Shown one piece after another: positions 7,798 through 15,225 of a DNA stretch of 53,040 nucleotides. The notes beneath the pieces were generated by a model that had not been told where the DNA came from, did not search any database, and saw only the letters and a program-made list of their open reading frames with translations. The translations under genes were made by a program, and so were the position numbers. Source of the stretch: a virus. Numbering within the stretch: position 1 is the stretch's first letter; each line of letters begins with the position of its first letter. The stretch covers positions 1-53,040 of the IMG/VR virus record IMGVR_UViG_3300046355_000151; one strand, given 5' to 3'.

Positions 7798-8208
7798 TTA
7801 GTCTTCCTCTGTTGTTGTCGCGTATTTATCTCTAGATTCTAACAATGCCTGTGCATCTTCAGTTTCGTATCTAGCACGATAAATGTCTTCTGTTAATTTA
7901 CTTCCACTTGCTTTGTCAATAGCAGGTCTACTTGCGTAACCACTAGTGATCCAAGCTTTATCTAATCGTTCTTCTCCAACCCACCGACTGCACACAACAA
8001 TTTCATTGAAACGATTTCTATGCTGCAAACTATCTTGCCTTTGGTATGGTCGATCTACGTTCATTCCTAGCGAATAAAGAAAGTCTTTAAATTCTTCATC
8101 CCTGTATTCAAACTCACTTGAGTAATTTGGCATTACTTTAACAATCTCTGATTCAGAAATAATACATAATGCTACAATTGCATTGGGTCGAGTTGTGTTT
8201 TTATTCAT
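7798..8208 (-). CDS. Unknown protein upstream of nrdA
   Basis: 136 residues, soluble and charged, with no motif I recognise. Its stop codon abuts the nrdA start, and a promoter at 8241-8269 lies just upstream, so it is the first gene of the RNR transcript. A link to RNR is inferred only from position. Confidence 0.6.
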   Translation of the reverse strand: MNKNTTRPNAIVALCIISESEIVKVMPNYSSEFEYRDEEFKDFLYSLGMNVDRPYQRQDSLQHRNRFNEIVVCSRWVGEERLDKAWITSGYASRPAIDKASGSKLTEDIYRARYETEDAQALLESRDKYATTTEED

Positions 8209-8240
8209 TGTTACTACCTTTCAGAACAAACGAGAGTCCT

Positions 8241-8269
8241 ATTATATCACTGCTTATTGGTTAAATCAA
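8241..8269 (-). promoter_or_regulatory. Sigma-70 promoter for the RNR operon
   Basis: Minus-strand TTGATT (8269-8264), 17-nt spacer, TATAAT (8246-8241). It overlaps the end of the small membrane-protein gene upstream. Confidence 0.75.
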
Positions 8270-8405
8270 GGTTATCTTGATCTTCTGATTCATCTTTAAT
8301 ACTGTGTAGTTCACGGTGTTCTTTTACTAATTTAATAGCAACCGCATACATGATTACAATTATACATATTAAAACTAATGCACTAATTACTTGTAGAATA
8401 ATCAT
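8247..8405 (-). CDS. Small single-pass membrane protein
   Basis: 52 residues: MIILQVISALVLICIIVIMY forms one transmembrane helix, followed by a charged cytoplasmic-type tail. Its ATG overlaps the stop of the upstream gene (ATGA), supporting a real coupled gene. AAGGATAAC precedes the start. Function unknown. Confidence 0.7.
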   Translation of the reverse strand: MIILQVISALVLICIIVIMYAVAIKLVKEHRELHSIKDESEDQDNLDLTNKQ

Positions 8406-8968
8406 TTGTTATCCTTTTCCTTAAGTTTAGGGTCTAGCATAAATTCAAGCAAGAACATTGCGTTAACGGCTACAGCAGCCATGTGAAGCATATCTGGTAC
8501 ACTGCTATCAGTATCGTACAGTTCGCCTCTTCTGTGGGCTTCTAAGTGCCTGTATAAAGCATCTAGATATCTCTGTTCAGCACCTTGTACTTTCTTCCAG
8601 TTATCACGCTCTTTATACTTCTTAAGACCAACTGTAAGATTCTTAGCAATCTGTTCTAAAGCATAGGATGGAATCAAACTGTATTGCAACTTGTCATGAT
8701 CGTATTTAGTACCGGGAGTTTGTTGTTGCACAACATCGGCATTGTTCCAGTCTTTCATCTGTTGTGTATCTGATCGAAAATCTACTTTTGATGTTGGTAC
8801 AAAATGCAAAGGTTTAGGATCATCACATTTCATAATTAGATTGGCATTATAACAATGAACCGCTTTATTTCTAAAAGCACAATCTGTGCATACAACTGCT
8901 TTATCATCATCTTCTACAGGTGTATATTCTTTACCATCAATTTTAATGTTACTCAAAATCATTTTCAA
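8402..8968 (-). CDS. DUF5664-like nucleotide hydrolase (dATP/dGTP diphosphohydrolase family)
   Basis: 188 residues. The C-terminal half has TKYDHDKLQYSLIPSYALEQI, then VGLKKYKERDNWKKV and HLEAHRRGE, the pattern I know from DUF5664 proteins, an all-alpha NTP-pyrophosphatase-like group implicated in phage purine deoxynucleotide turnover. The N-terminal part has four cysteines (CTDCAFRNKAVHC, then MKC) that could bind zinc. It is coupled by ATGA overlaps to a MazG-like gene upstream and a membrane protein downstream, so it fits dNTP pool control. Confidence 0.75.
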   Translation of the reverse strand: MKMILSNIKIDGKEYTPVEDDDKAVVCTDCAFRNKAVHCYNANLIMKCDDPKPLHFVPTSKVDFRSDTQQMKDWNNADVVQQQTPGTKYDHDKLQYSLIPSYALEQIAKNLTVGLKKYKERDNWKKVQGAEQRYLDALYRHLEAHRRGELYDTDSSVPDMLHMAAVAVNAMFLLEFMLDPKLKEKDNK

Positions 8969-9468
8969 TCCTCCTTAAAACCATTCAAGAGTAAATCTGC
9001 AGGAATGCAGTTACTTAGATCATTACTTTCAAATCCAATAGGTTTCATAACCTTATCTTTTAGATTCTTAATTACAAATAACTCATACTCAGAATTATAC
9101 TCAACAACAACCTGTACACCATCTTGCTCATACATCTGTGCAGTTTGAATTGCAGTTAGTTCTTTTGAAGGGTATTTAGTTAAGTTATTGTAAGCAGTAT
9201 CTCGCATTGCTTTATTCATGTCTACACCAAGGTATTCTAGCTTTTGTGCAAGACCTAATGCTGTAACTAAAACATCCACTACACCATCTACTACTTCTTT
9301 AGCGTTGTTCTTATCAATACCTTTTTCTTTAATCTCTTTAGTTTCTTCTAAGATTAAGTTATATTGAAACTCAATATCATTTAAAGTAGTTAGTTTGTGC
9401 TTACCTGCGATTTCATTGAACGCATTACAGTCCATTTGAAAATCTGAAATATTGTAATCGTTATTCAT
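8965..9468 (-). CDS. MazG-like nucleotide pyrophosphohydrolase
   Basis: 167 residues. The metal-binding helices of the all-alpha NTP pyrophosphohydrolase fold are visible as EETKEI (about 41-46) and EVVDGVVDVLV (about 58-68), matching ExxE...ExxD. The remaining C-terminal 80 residues are specific to this protein. It would hydrolyse dNTP or alarmone substrates. Genes on both sides overlap it by 4 nt. Confidence 0.8.
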   Translation of the reverse strand: MNNDYNISDFQMDCNAFNEIAGKHKLTTLNDIEFQYNLILEETKEIKEKGIDKNNAKEVVDGVVDVLVTALGLAQKLEYLGVDMNKAMRDTAYNNLTKYPSKELTAIQTAQMYEQDGVQVVVEYNSEYELFVIKNLKDKVMKPIGFESNDLSNCIPADLLLNGFKED

Positions 9469-9635
9469 AGATCACCTTTCTTTGTGTTCTTAATTCGTTC
9501 TAAATCGTAAATCGCATCTTCCATAGCTCCTTTGATATAGTTTAACCAGTACAGCGGAAGAATAATAAACCAAATAATAACTGCGATAAATTTTAAGTCA
9601 TTTTTAATAAGCCATTTAAACCAAGGTAACAGCAT
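9465..9635 (-). CDS. Small membrane protein
   Basis: 56 residues with one strong hydrophobic helix (FIAVIIWFIILPLYWL, about 16-31) and a charged C-terminus. GAAAGGA precedes the ATG and the stop overlaps the MazG-like start (ATGA), so it is likely translated and coupled. It opens the 9635-8247 gene string. Function unknown. Confidence 0.7.
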   Translation of the reverse strand: MLLPWFKWLIKNDLKFIAVIIWFIILPLYWLNYIKGAMEDAIYDLERIKNTKKGDL

Positions 9636-9652
9636 GTAAATCCTTTCAAGAT

Positions 9653-9679
9653 GTAAAAATCCCCGGCTGTTAACCGGGG
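9653..9679 (-). terminator. Rho-independent terminator
   Basis: Minus strand CCCCGG and CCGGGG arms with a 7-nt loop, followed by ATTTTTA. It ends the exonuclease transcript and lies immediately downstream of the promoter at 9704-9732. Confidence 0.85.
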
Positions 9680-9703
9680 TGTGAACTCAAATTGTCAAGT
9701 GCC

Positions 9704-9732
9704 AGTATAGCACAAGTTCTTTACATCAACAA
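9704..9732 (-). promoter_or_regulatory. Extended -10 promoter facing a terminator
   Basis: Minus strand TTGTTG (9732-9727), 17-nt spacer, TGC-TATACT (9709-9704). Its predicted start is about 15-20 nt before the hairpin at 9679. Confidence 0.5.
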
Positions 9733-10680
9733 GCTTTTACGCTTTTCTTTTGATGTTTTAGATTGTCTATGTCGATGTACAGCACCGCATTCATTACAAC
9801 GAACTTCGTCAAATACATTGAGCGATGTTTCGATTGTACGACCTGTAGCTTCAACTTCTGAACTACCACATACACGGCAACGAATTAAATCATCATCGTA
9901 GTACAAAGCTGCATTGAAGTCTGAACCTGCACGACCTAGTTGACGAGTACGCAAATAAACATCATACAATAAATCTACGTCTTGTTCGCAGTAAGTTACC
10001 ATATCTTTCATAGCTTGTACATCACCTTCTTGGACTTTGCGCCACAATGAAATACCACCTGTGCTTACTTTGCGACCTAATCCAAAGAACTCACCAATTG
10101 CATCTAAACGATTACTTGGTAGCTTCAAGTACTTCTTAACCAGTTGTAAAGTATCTAATACTTTAACTTGTGGCAATGGAGGAAAACCATTGTAGATTGC
10201 TCTGGCCTGTACTACCTTATGATCAAAACCTAAACTATTGTGTGCAAGTACAGCATCTGCTTCTTCGTATAGTTCAAATAGTTTTGCAATAATTCGTGAG
10301 TCATCTTTAGCAATCACTTCTTCTGGTGTGAGGTAAATACTTTGTGTGTTGTTACTACCTAACCAGCGCCAGCAAGCACACAAAATCCAACCACCGTTAT
10401 CTAAGATATTATCTTGTGATAAATTTACTTTGAATCGACCAAAGGTAAGTGCAGTAGCTGCTGCGGTTTCAGTATCGAATACTAAAATCTTTGGACCTTC
10501 TGTTTTCTTAAATGCTACTTCTTCTGGATCATAGAAAGGTTTAGGATCAGTAATCCAACGATTCCAAATATCATTAACAGTAGATTTACCAATACCTAGT
10601 TGTTCTGCAACATATCTGCTACTCATACCAGCGCCTGTCATTCTCACGACTTGTTCCACGATCTTATCTGAATGTTTCAT
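9721..10680 (-). CDS. DEDD-type 3'-5' exonuclease with N-terminal HTH and C-terminal zinc ribbon
   Basis: 319 residues in three parts. About 1-50 is a resolvase/transposase-like helix-turn-helix (MSSRYVAEQLGIGKSTVNDIW). About 62-260 is an RNase H-like exonuclease: VFDTETA (exo I), VLAHNSLGFDHKVV (exo II), TYCEQDVDLLYDVY (exo III). About 268-305 is a four-cysteine ribbon (CRVCGSSE...VRCNECG). The polymerase has its own exonuclease domain, so this is a separate nuclease, perhaps in host DNA breakdown, recombination or RNA processing. The HTH and ribbon suggest it is directed to particular sites or partners. Confidence 0.85.
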   Translation of the reverse strand: MKHSDKIVEQVVRMTGAGMSSRYVAEQLGIGKSTVNDIWNRWITDPKPFYDPEEVAFKKTEGPKILVFDTETAAATALTFGRFKVNLSQDNILDNGGWILCACWRWLGSNNTQSIYLTPEEVIAKDDSRIIAKLFELYEEADAVLAHNSLGFDHKVVQARAIYNGFPPLPQVKVLDTLQLVKKYLKLPSNRLDAIGEFFGLGRKVSTGGISLWRKVQEGDVQAMKDMVTYCEQDVDLLYDVYLRTRQLGRAGSDFNAALYYDDDLIRCRVCGSSEVEATGRTIETSLNVFDEVRCNECGAVHRHRQSKTSKEKRKSLLM

Positions 10681-10859
10681 TCTACGTTTCCTTCCGTTAC
10701 GGTTGCATCATGTTTATAAACCCAATTTAGAGCATTGAATTGCCCACCTTCTCTTGTCCAGTAAGCTTTATCTTCAATAAAAGTTACTTCGAATTCTTCA
10801 CCGATACGTTTATTGTACCAAAGAAGAGCATCATTGCAGTCAATTATTTTGATCTTCAT
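10677..10859 (-). CDS. Small conserved phage protein, function unknown
   Basis: 60 residues, probably a small beta-barrel (IKIIDCNDALLWYNKRIGEEFEV...YWTREGGQFNALNWVYKHD). I have seen this IG-EFEV/NWV pattern in many phages without an assigned function. It is coupled to the exonuclease by a 4-nt overlap and starts inside the end of the endonuclease VII-like gene. The promoter at 10892-10920 would drive it. Confidence 0.7.
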   Translation of the reverse strand: MKIKIIDCNDALLWYNKRIGEEFEVTFIEDKAYWTREGGQFNALNWVYKHDATVTEGNVE

Positions 10860-11361
10860 GTGAATCCTTTATCTCTTGTATTAAAGTGCGAATTGTATCA
10901 TAACTGAATTGCTTTGTCAATACAGCTTTTTGAAATAACTTCTTTCGTTCTGCACCGTTCTTACCTCTACTTTGATTCAAAGCTACCAAAAGGTTATCTT
11001 TTTGTGATTCTTTTAGCTTGTTAAATTCTGTATTGATCTTTTTAATCCACATGTCATGTCGCCACCGTGAATCATGTTCTTTTTCAAGATAATCTGCACA
11101 CTGTCGTAAAAAATTACTAAGAGTACCATTGTACCACCACTTCATATATCTGGTCCACATCTTTTCAATTACACCTAAAGCACTGTTCGCTTGTCTACTG
11201 GTTACACCTCTTATGAACATTTGATCATCATGTGAATGTTCCAGAATATGCTGCTTTGGTTCAATTGGTAACAACGTTATTGCACACAGATTAGACTGCT
11301 CTAATGTGAGTAATTCCCTAACTCTTTTCTTATCTAATGCGTTATATAAATCTTCAGTCAA
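10840..11361 (-). CDS. Recombination endonuclease VII-like protein
   Basis: 173 residues. The N-terminal domain has LTLEQSNLCAITLLPI, then HILEHSHDDQMFIRGVTSRQANSALG (about 38-63), the His-Me finger layout of T4 endonuclease VII with an HxHD core and the downstream RG...N..LG. The usual zinc cysteines are incomplete (one Cys where a pair is expected). The C-terminal half is helical and charged. It would resolve branched DNA before packaging. Neighbours are an HNH gene and a T7-like exonuclease. Confidence 0.65.
   Translation of the reverse strand: MTEDLYNALDKKRVRELLTLEQSNLCAITLLPIEPKQHILEHSHDDQMFIRGVTSRQANSALGVIEKMWTRYMKWWYNGTLSNFLRQCADYLEKEHDSRWRHDMWIKKINTEFNKLKESQKDNLLVALNQSRGKNGAERKKLFQKAVLTKQFSYDTIRTLIQEIKDSHEDQNN
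10892..10920 (-). promoter_or_regulatory. Strong sigma-70 promoter inside the endonuclease VII-like gene
   Basis: Minus strand TTGACA (10920-10915), 17-nt spacer, TACAAT (10897-10892). It lies in the 3' end of the upstream gene and would drive 10859-9721. Confidence 0.8.
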
Positions 11362-11800
11362 GATAATTCTCCAAAATCCAGTATGAAAATATAATCAATT
11401 CTTCTCTGGTTGCATTTGATTTTATTGTGTTTGCTTTAAAACTTATTATTTGGATATTATTTTTTACATAGCCGAGTTTAGGATCAATTCTGTCTAAGCT
11501 TGGAGAATTTGCAGTTGGCTTGCCAACACCTTTAAATAAAGGTATACCAAGTATTTTACAATGACTCGGTATTACTACATCTGATACATCTATATCAAAT
11601 GGCAAGTCAAATTTAATTGCTCTATCTCTTGCACTCTGCCATAAAATTCTCTCGGGATTCGAATGTTTTTTCTTAAGGTTTACTTCAAGTATTCTATCTT
11701 TATTTTTCAGATAATACTGTTGAGCATATTCCTTGAATTTTAGTTTATGCTTTTTCCTATATAACCTTTGATATTCTTTTTCATCAATCGTCATTACCAT
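11354..11800 (-). CDS. HNH-type endonuclease
   Basis: 148 residues. The N-terminal 50 residues are a basic, tyrosine/lysine-rich helical segment (EYQRLYRKKHKLKFKEYAQ). The nuclease core is PSHCKILGIPL...NSPSLDRIDPKLGYVKNNIQIIS (about 78-118), the SLDRID-GY-NN pattern of phage HNH enzymes, followed by KANTIKSNAT. It overlaps both neighbours, so it is either a domesticated replication nuclease or a free-standing homing endonuclease wedged into the operon. Confidence 0.75.
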   Translation of the reverse strand: MVMTIDEKEYQRLYRKKHKLKFKEYAQQYYLKNKDRILEVNLKKKHSNPERILWQSARDRAIKFDLPFDIDVSDVVIPSHCKILGIPLFKGVGKPTANSPSLDRIDPKLGYVKNNIQIISFKANTIKSNATREELIIFSYWILENYLD

Positions 11801-11999
11801 TCAACCTTCGCTCTAAACGGTCAATAATATCCTCCATTTCACCAACAACAGATTCTAAGTTGTAGATTTCATCAGCAGCTTCTTCAAGTAAATCTGCAAT
11901 ACGATCTGGTTTACCTTCTTGTACAGATTTTCTAGAATTAATATTTCTACGAATCTCTGCACGTTTTCTTAATCGGTAAAGTAAAGATTCTTCACTCAT
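11784..11999 (-). CDS. Small coiled-coil protein
   Basis: 71 residues, strongly charged, with a C-terminal heptad region (LLEEAADEIYNLESVVGEME...RLERRL). No enzyme motif. It overlaps the exonuclease stop (ATGA) and the HNH start, so it is part of the replication operon. An adaptor role is possible but unsupported. Confidence 0.65.
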   Translation of the reverse strand: MSEESLLYRLRKRAEIRRNINSRKSVQEGKPDRIADLLEEAADEIYNLESVVGEMEDIIDRLERRLNGNDD

Positions 12000-12970
12000 A
12001 GCATAATACCTCTTTCATCCATAAAGTCATATACATCACTAGGATCATTCCAGCTTCTTTTCATGTAGGCGCACTTCCAATACATCTTTAGCATCATCTG
12101 CCAATCTGCAATGTGTTCCTTACCATGACAATCTGTGTATTCAAATTTATCAGGATACAGTCGTTTAAATTCAGCAAACATAATCCGCATAATCTCTTGT
12201 TCTGTAGTAGCATTCTCTAAAGCTTTCATTGCTTTGGCAGGTCCATACTTTACTTGAGATAACTGATAACCTTGGTAAGTATCTGCAGTATCTCCAGCTA
12301 GTACTTGAAATGCTAAGAACTTTAGACCATCACCTTTGATTGTAGTTTTAACTTTACGCAAGTGTCCAACAGTTGGAATAAGGTGAATCTTAGGCTCTTC
12401 ATCTGTCCAGTTAAAAAGATGAATTCCTTGAGACTGATAGCTATCCTTGTCTACACTCGCTAATACCGCTTCCTGATCGTTATGGAGGGCTTCATAGGCA
12501 CGTATCGTTACTACGTCATCAACCTCTAGACCGTTATCAATAAGTTTTGCTTTGTACTTTCGCTTAAGATGGTTTCTCACTGCAACTAAATGCACAGGTT
12601 TGATCGTGTCTTGTCTGTTGTCTTTATATGGTGTAGGTAAAGCTAAGTCATGTCTGAACGTTTTACCGCTACCAATATAAATTTCAACTTCATCAGTCCA
12701 AGTAGATTCCTGTAATCTTTCAATTGATTTGTTTACAGTAGATATAGCAAATGAAATATCTAAAGGATGTTGTTGATCTTCAATGCTGTAATCTTCAGCT
12801 TTAAATTCCATACCTTTATCAGTTAGAAACTTCTTTAGTTCCGTTCTGGTTTTAAACTCTTTTTCTCTATTTGACTTCAAATGCTTTGCAATAATCGTGC
12901 GACTTTCGGCTGCAGCAGCATGTTTATACGCCACTAAGTCACCGTCTACGATTAAGAGTCTTTTACTCAT
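11996..12970 (-). CDS. T7 gp6-like 5'-3' exonuclease (FEN/PIN-like)
   Basis: 324 residues. Acidic metal-binding motifs occur in order: LLIVDGDLVAYK (about 5-16), LIDNGLEVDDVV (about 148-159), LASVDKDSYQ (about 174-183) and VLAGDTADTYQGY (about 232-244), matching the flap-endonuclease core of T7 gp6 relatives. It would remove RNA primers and resect ends. It follows the SSB operon and is separated from it by a terminator at 12984. GGAG lies before the ATG. Confidence 0.9.
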   Translation of the reverse strand: MSKRLLIVDGDLVAYKHAAAAESRTIIAKHLKSNREKEFKTRTELKKFLTDKGMEFKAEDYSIEDQQHPLDISFAISTVNKSIERLQESTWTDEVEIYIGSGKTFRHDLALPTPYKDNRQDTIKPVHLVAVRNHLKRKYKAKLIDNGLEVDDVVTIRAYEALHNDQEAVLASVDKDSYQSQGIHLFNWTDEEPKIHLIPTVGHLRKVKTTIKGDGLKFLAFQVLAGDTADTYQGYQLSQVKYGPAKAMKALENATTEQEIMRIMFAEFKRLYPDKFEYTDCHGKEHIADWQMMLKMYWKCAYMKRSWNDPSDVYDFMDERGIML

Positions 12971-12983
12971 AGGCTCTCCTTAA

Positions 12984-13012
12984 AGAAAAACCCGAGGGTA
13001 TTAGCCTCGGGT
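12984..13012 (-). terminator. Rho-independent terminator
   Basis: Minus strand ACCCGAGG and CCCTCGGGT arms followed by TTTTTC. It closes the SSB transcript before the exonuclease gene. Confidence 0.85.
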
Positions 13013-13017
13013 GAATA

Positions 13018-13236
13018 TTAGCTACGGCTAATGTCAATAGCTTTTAGAATTTCATCTGATTTAGCTTTTAGTTCATCAACCTTGTTCTTAACGATTGCTT
13101 TTGCTACTGCACTAACAATTGCTGGATCAAGACCTGATTCCTTAGCTTCATCTTTAATTTCTTTAGCTTCTTCAGCAAGTGATTGCTCTTCAGTATAAAT
13201 ACGAACTAACTTGGCGATTGCTTCTTTTTGATTCAT
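13018..13236 (-). CDS. Small helical protein, possibly DNA-binding
   Basis: 72 residues, entirely helical and lysine/glutamate/alanine-rich (EEQSLAEEAKEIKDEAKESGLDPAIVSAVAKAIV). The pattern of a coiled coil ending in ESGLD...A resembles small nucleoid proteins of the GapR/DUF2312 group or T4 DsbA in outline only. It is last in the SSB transcript. Confidence 0.55.
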   Translation of the reverse strand: MNQKEAIAKLVRIYTEEQSLAEEAKEIKDEAKESGLDPAIVSAVAKAIVKNKVDELKAKSDEILKAIDISRS

Positions 13237-13281
13237 ATTAATCCTTCTTAGTAAAAACTGCTTTGCTGAAAATTGTCAAGT

Positions 13282-13440
13282 TCAATAGAACTCCCACTGA
13301 TAAAAACCAAATGGAATTGCTAGAACTGGAAACAATGTGTTTAGTGACCAGATAATAGCAAGGGGTCCAAAGATGATCAGTAACACAGCAAAAGTAAGCA
13401 TGAAAACGATTGTCATAATATCCTTAGTTTGTTTTGTCAT
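13282..13440 (-). CDS. Small two-helix membrane protein
   Basis: 52 residues with two hydrophobic helices (MTIVFMLTFAVLLIIFGPLA and NTLFPVLAIPFGFY). The GPLAIIWSLNTLFPVLAIP core is a pattern I recall from small membrane proteins of many phages, function unknown. GGATTAAC precedes the ATG, and it lies between SSB and the helical protein on the same transcript. Confidence 0.7.
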   Translation of the reverse strand: MTKQTKDIMTIVFMLTFAVLLIIFGPLAIIWSLNTLFPVLAIPFGFYQWEFY

Positions 13441-13453
13441 GTTAATCCTTTAA

Positions 13454-14107
13454 TTAAAATGGAATGTCATCGTCATCATCAGGGGTTGCTGCAGGTTTTG
13501 CAGTAGGTTTAGCTTTAGCTGCAGCTTTAGCTTTTGGTGCTGGCGCTGGCGCTGGCGCTGGTTCTTCAGCTTCATCATCAAATTCGCTACCAGCTTCGTA
13601 TGCTGTACCCTCTTCGGCTACATATTCAATCATTGACGTAACTAGTACATTCTTTAGATAGAAAGATGTAGTGCCATTGGTGCGCTCAAACTTATCAATG
13701 CTGATTGAACCGTAAGAACCATTTGCGGGTAGCTTACTGTTAGTAACATCGACTAGTGCTTTACCGACTTTCTCAAAGACTTTTGGCTTGTATAAGTCAG
13801 GTACAGGTTTACCAGTTTTACCTAGCTCTGTAGACTTACGTAATGTTACAACCCAAATATTCTTACCTGCATCTTCTGGAGGTGCTACTTTATAGATACC
13901 TTCAAATTCACTGGTTTTAACCTTCTTGATTGAAGTCTTGGCATCTACTTGTTTAGCGAATGCTTCGTATTCATCTAGTACATCTTCATCAGTAATGGCT
14001 ACCGAAGCTTTCCATTCATCTGGCTTTGGTGCATCACCTGCTTTAACATAACCTTTGACTGGTTTGTGTAGTTGTACATAGAGAAGCATACCTGTTAGTT
14101 TTTGCAT
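13454..14107 (-). CDS. T7 gp2.5-like single-stranded DNA-binding protein
   Basis: 217 residues. An OB-fold-like body (about 1-165) is followed by a low-complexity linker of Ala-Pro and Ala-Lys repeats and an acidic tip DDDDDIPF, the partner-binding tail of phage and bacterial SSBs. The DNA for the linker contains four tandem GCTGGC units (13539-13561). A perfect consensus promoter lies 90 nt upstream, as expected for an abundant protein. It would coat ssDNA and recruit polymerase and primase-helicase. Confidence 0.85.
   Translation of the reverse strand: MQKLTGMLLYVQLHKPVKGYVKAGDAPKPDEWKASVAITDEDVLDEYEAFAKQVDAKTSIKKVKTSEFEGIYKVAPPEDAGKNIWVVTLRKSTELGKTGKPVPDLYKPKVFEKVGKALVDVTNSKLPANGSYGSISIDKFERTNGTTSFYLKNVLVTSMIEYVAEEGTAYEAGSEFDDEAEEPAPAPAPAPKAKAAAKAKPTAKPAATPDDDDDIPF
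13539..13561. repeat. Tandem GCTGGC repeat in the SSB linker
   Basis: Nearly four perfect 6-bp units encode the Ala-Pro linker. Slippage here would change linker length without a frameshift. Confidence 0.8.
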
Positions 14108-14197
14108 AATATTTCCTTTCGACTATTAATAAAAGACTCTACTTGTAACGGAAGTAGTAACCGAAGTGCAGTTACATCAGAAGTATCTGCTGTAGCA

Positions 14198-14226
14198 ATT
14201 ATAGCAAACTGCAAATGCTTTGTCAA
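14198..14226 (-). promoter_or_regulatory. Perfect consensus sigma-70 promoter for SSB
   Basis: Minus strand TTGACA (14226-14221), 17-nt spacer, TATAAT (14203-14198), with TGC extending the -10. The leader of about 85 nt contains a GTAAC/GTTAC inverted repeat. Confidence 0.9.
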
Positions 14227-14244
14227 TAGTTAATTGACTTTATT

Positions 14245-14319
14245 TGGTGGGTCAGACTGGACTTGAACCAGCACTATCTCGATTATGAGTCGAGGGCTTC
14301 ACCTTTAAGCTACTGACCC
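14245..14319 (-). tRNA. tRNA with CAT anticodon (Met or Ile2)
   Basis: 75 nt with encoded CCA. Acceptor GGGTCAG/CTGACCC, T-arm CTGG-TTCAAGT-CCAG, anticodon stem CTCGA/TCGAG and loop CTCATAA, so the anticodon is CAT. Whether it is elongator Met or lysidine-modified Ile cannot be decided by eye. Confidence 0.92.
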
Positions 14320-14371
14320 TTATGTATCATAAACAATACCTAAGATAACATTAGATATCATTTATGATGCT

Positions 14372-14716
14372 TTATTTCTTTTCAAAGACAGTAATCATTT
14401 TCTCTACAGGTTGTACTTCAAAGAAACTATCATAAGTTGACCCATCGTAAGATGCATACCAACCATCGAATTTAATGAATACAACTTGCATTCCATCGGT
14501 AAATGAATACACACTCCAGTATTCAGAACCTTGGTCCTCACCACCGTAGCGATCTACAAATTCAAAAGTAATACCCGAATCTGAAATTACTTTACGAAAT
14601 TCTGTGATTTCTTCTGAATCCCAACGTGTACTTTCGTTGATTTCTCCGCAAAAGAATTCATTAATTATATCGCTATCAACTTCTGAAAATAAACCTACAA
14701 TTTTATCTTTTAACAT
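14372..14716 (-). CDS. Unknown phage protein, paralogue of the next gene
   Basis: 114 residues from the ATG at 14716, which follows AAAGGAAATGAT. Residues about 85-114 (WYASYDGSTYDSFFEVQP...ITVFE) match the C-terminus of the neighbour at 14728-15225 (LYSSYNGNEYSGFSFVQP...CTVFT), so the two share a domain. I recall this Y.SY.G.....VQP...TV pattern from other phages with no function. The pair sits between a tRNA and a nucleotidyltransferase-like gene. Confidence 0.65.
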   Translation of the reverse strand: MLKDKIVGLFSEVDSDIINEFFCGEINESTRWDSEEITEFRKVISDSGITFEFVDRYGGEDQGSEYWSVYSFTDGMQVVFIKFDGWYASYDGSTYDSFFEVQPVEKMITVFEKK

Positions 14717-14727
14717 ATCATTTCCTT

Positions 14728-15225
14728 TCAAGGGTTATAAGCGGTAAATACTGTGCATGTGATTTCTTTTGGTTGTACAAAAGAAAAACCACTATACTCA
14801 TTACCATTGTACGATGAATACAGACAGTTAATTTTAACATGACCAACAACTTGTTTATTTTCAAGAATAGCAAACACAGTATATACAGGATATTCACTTA
14901 GGTCATTATCATCAATACTAGATGAGATACTATTATTATATAGGTCATTATCAAATGTAGCAGAATTGTACTTAATACTTAGATTGACTTCATTGAGATA
15001 AGTATTAATATCATATTCAATATTATTATCATCTGTGTTATAACCAGTTAAGTATCTTGTAATTTCAGGTCGATTACCAATGAGATACTTATCAAATGCA
15101 GTCTTAAATCGTTTATTCCAAGGTAATGCATTCTGAAGTTGCTTAATTTTTTCTGCAGCTTCTTTTTGAATCTGAGCAATTTGCTGCTCTACTGTAGGTT
15201 CAGCTACAGCTTTAGTTCGTGCCAT
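14728..15225 (-). CDS. Unknown phage protein with coiled-coil N-terminus
   Basis: 165 residues: about 1-35 forms a short coiled coil (VEQQIAQIQKEAAEKIKQLQ), the middle is asparagine/aspartate-rich, and the last 45 residues are the domain shared with the gene at 14372. Its start overlaps the end of the nucleotidyltransferase-like gene by 14 nt. Function unknown. Confidence 0.65.
   Translation of the reverse strand: MARTKAVAEPTVEQQIAQIQKEAAEKIKQLQNALPWNKRFKTAFDKYLIGNRPEITRYLTGYNTDDNNIEYDINTYLNEVNLSIKYNSATFDNDLYNNSISSSIDDNDLSEYPVYTVFAILENKQVVGHVKINCLYSSYNGNEYSGFSFVQPKEITCTVFTAYNP

Noticed and set aside
13018-13236. Assignment as GapR/DUF2312
   Set aside because: Only general helical composition agrees; key positions could not be matched by eye, so it is left as unknown.
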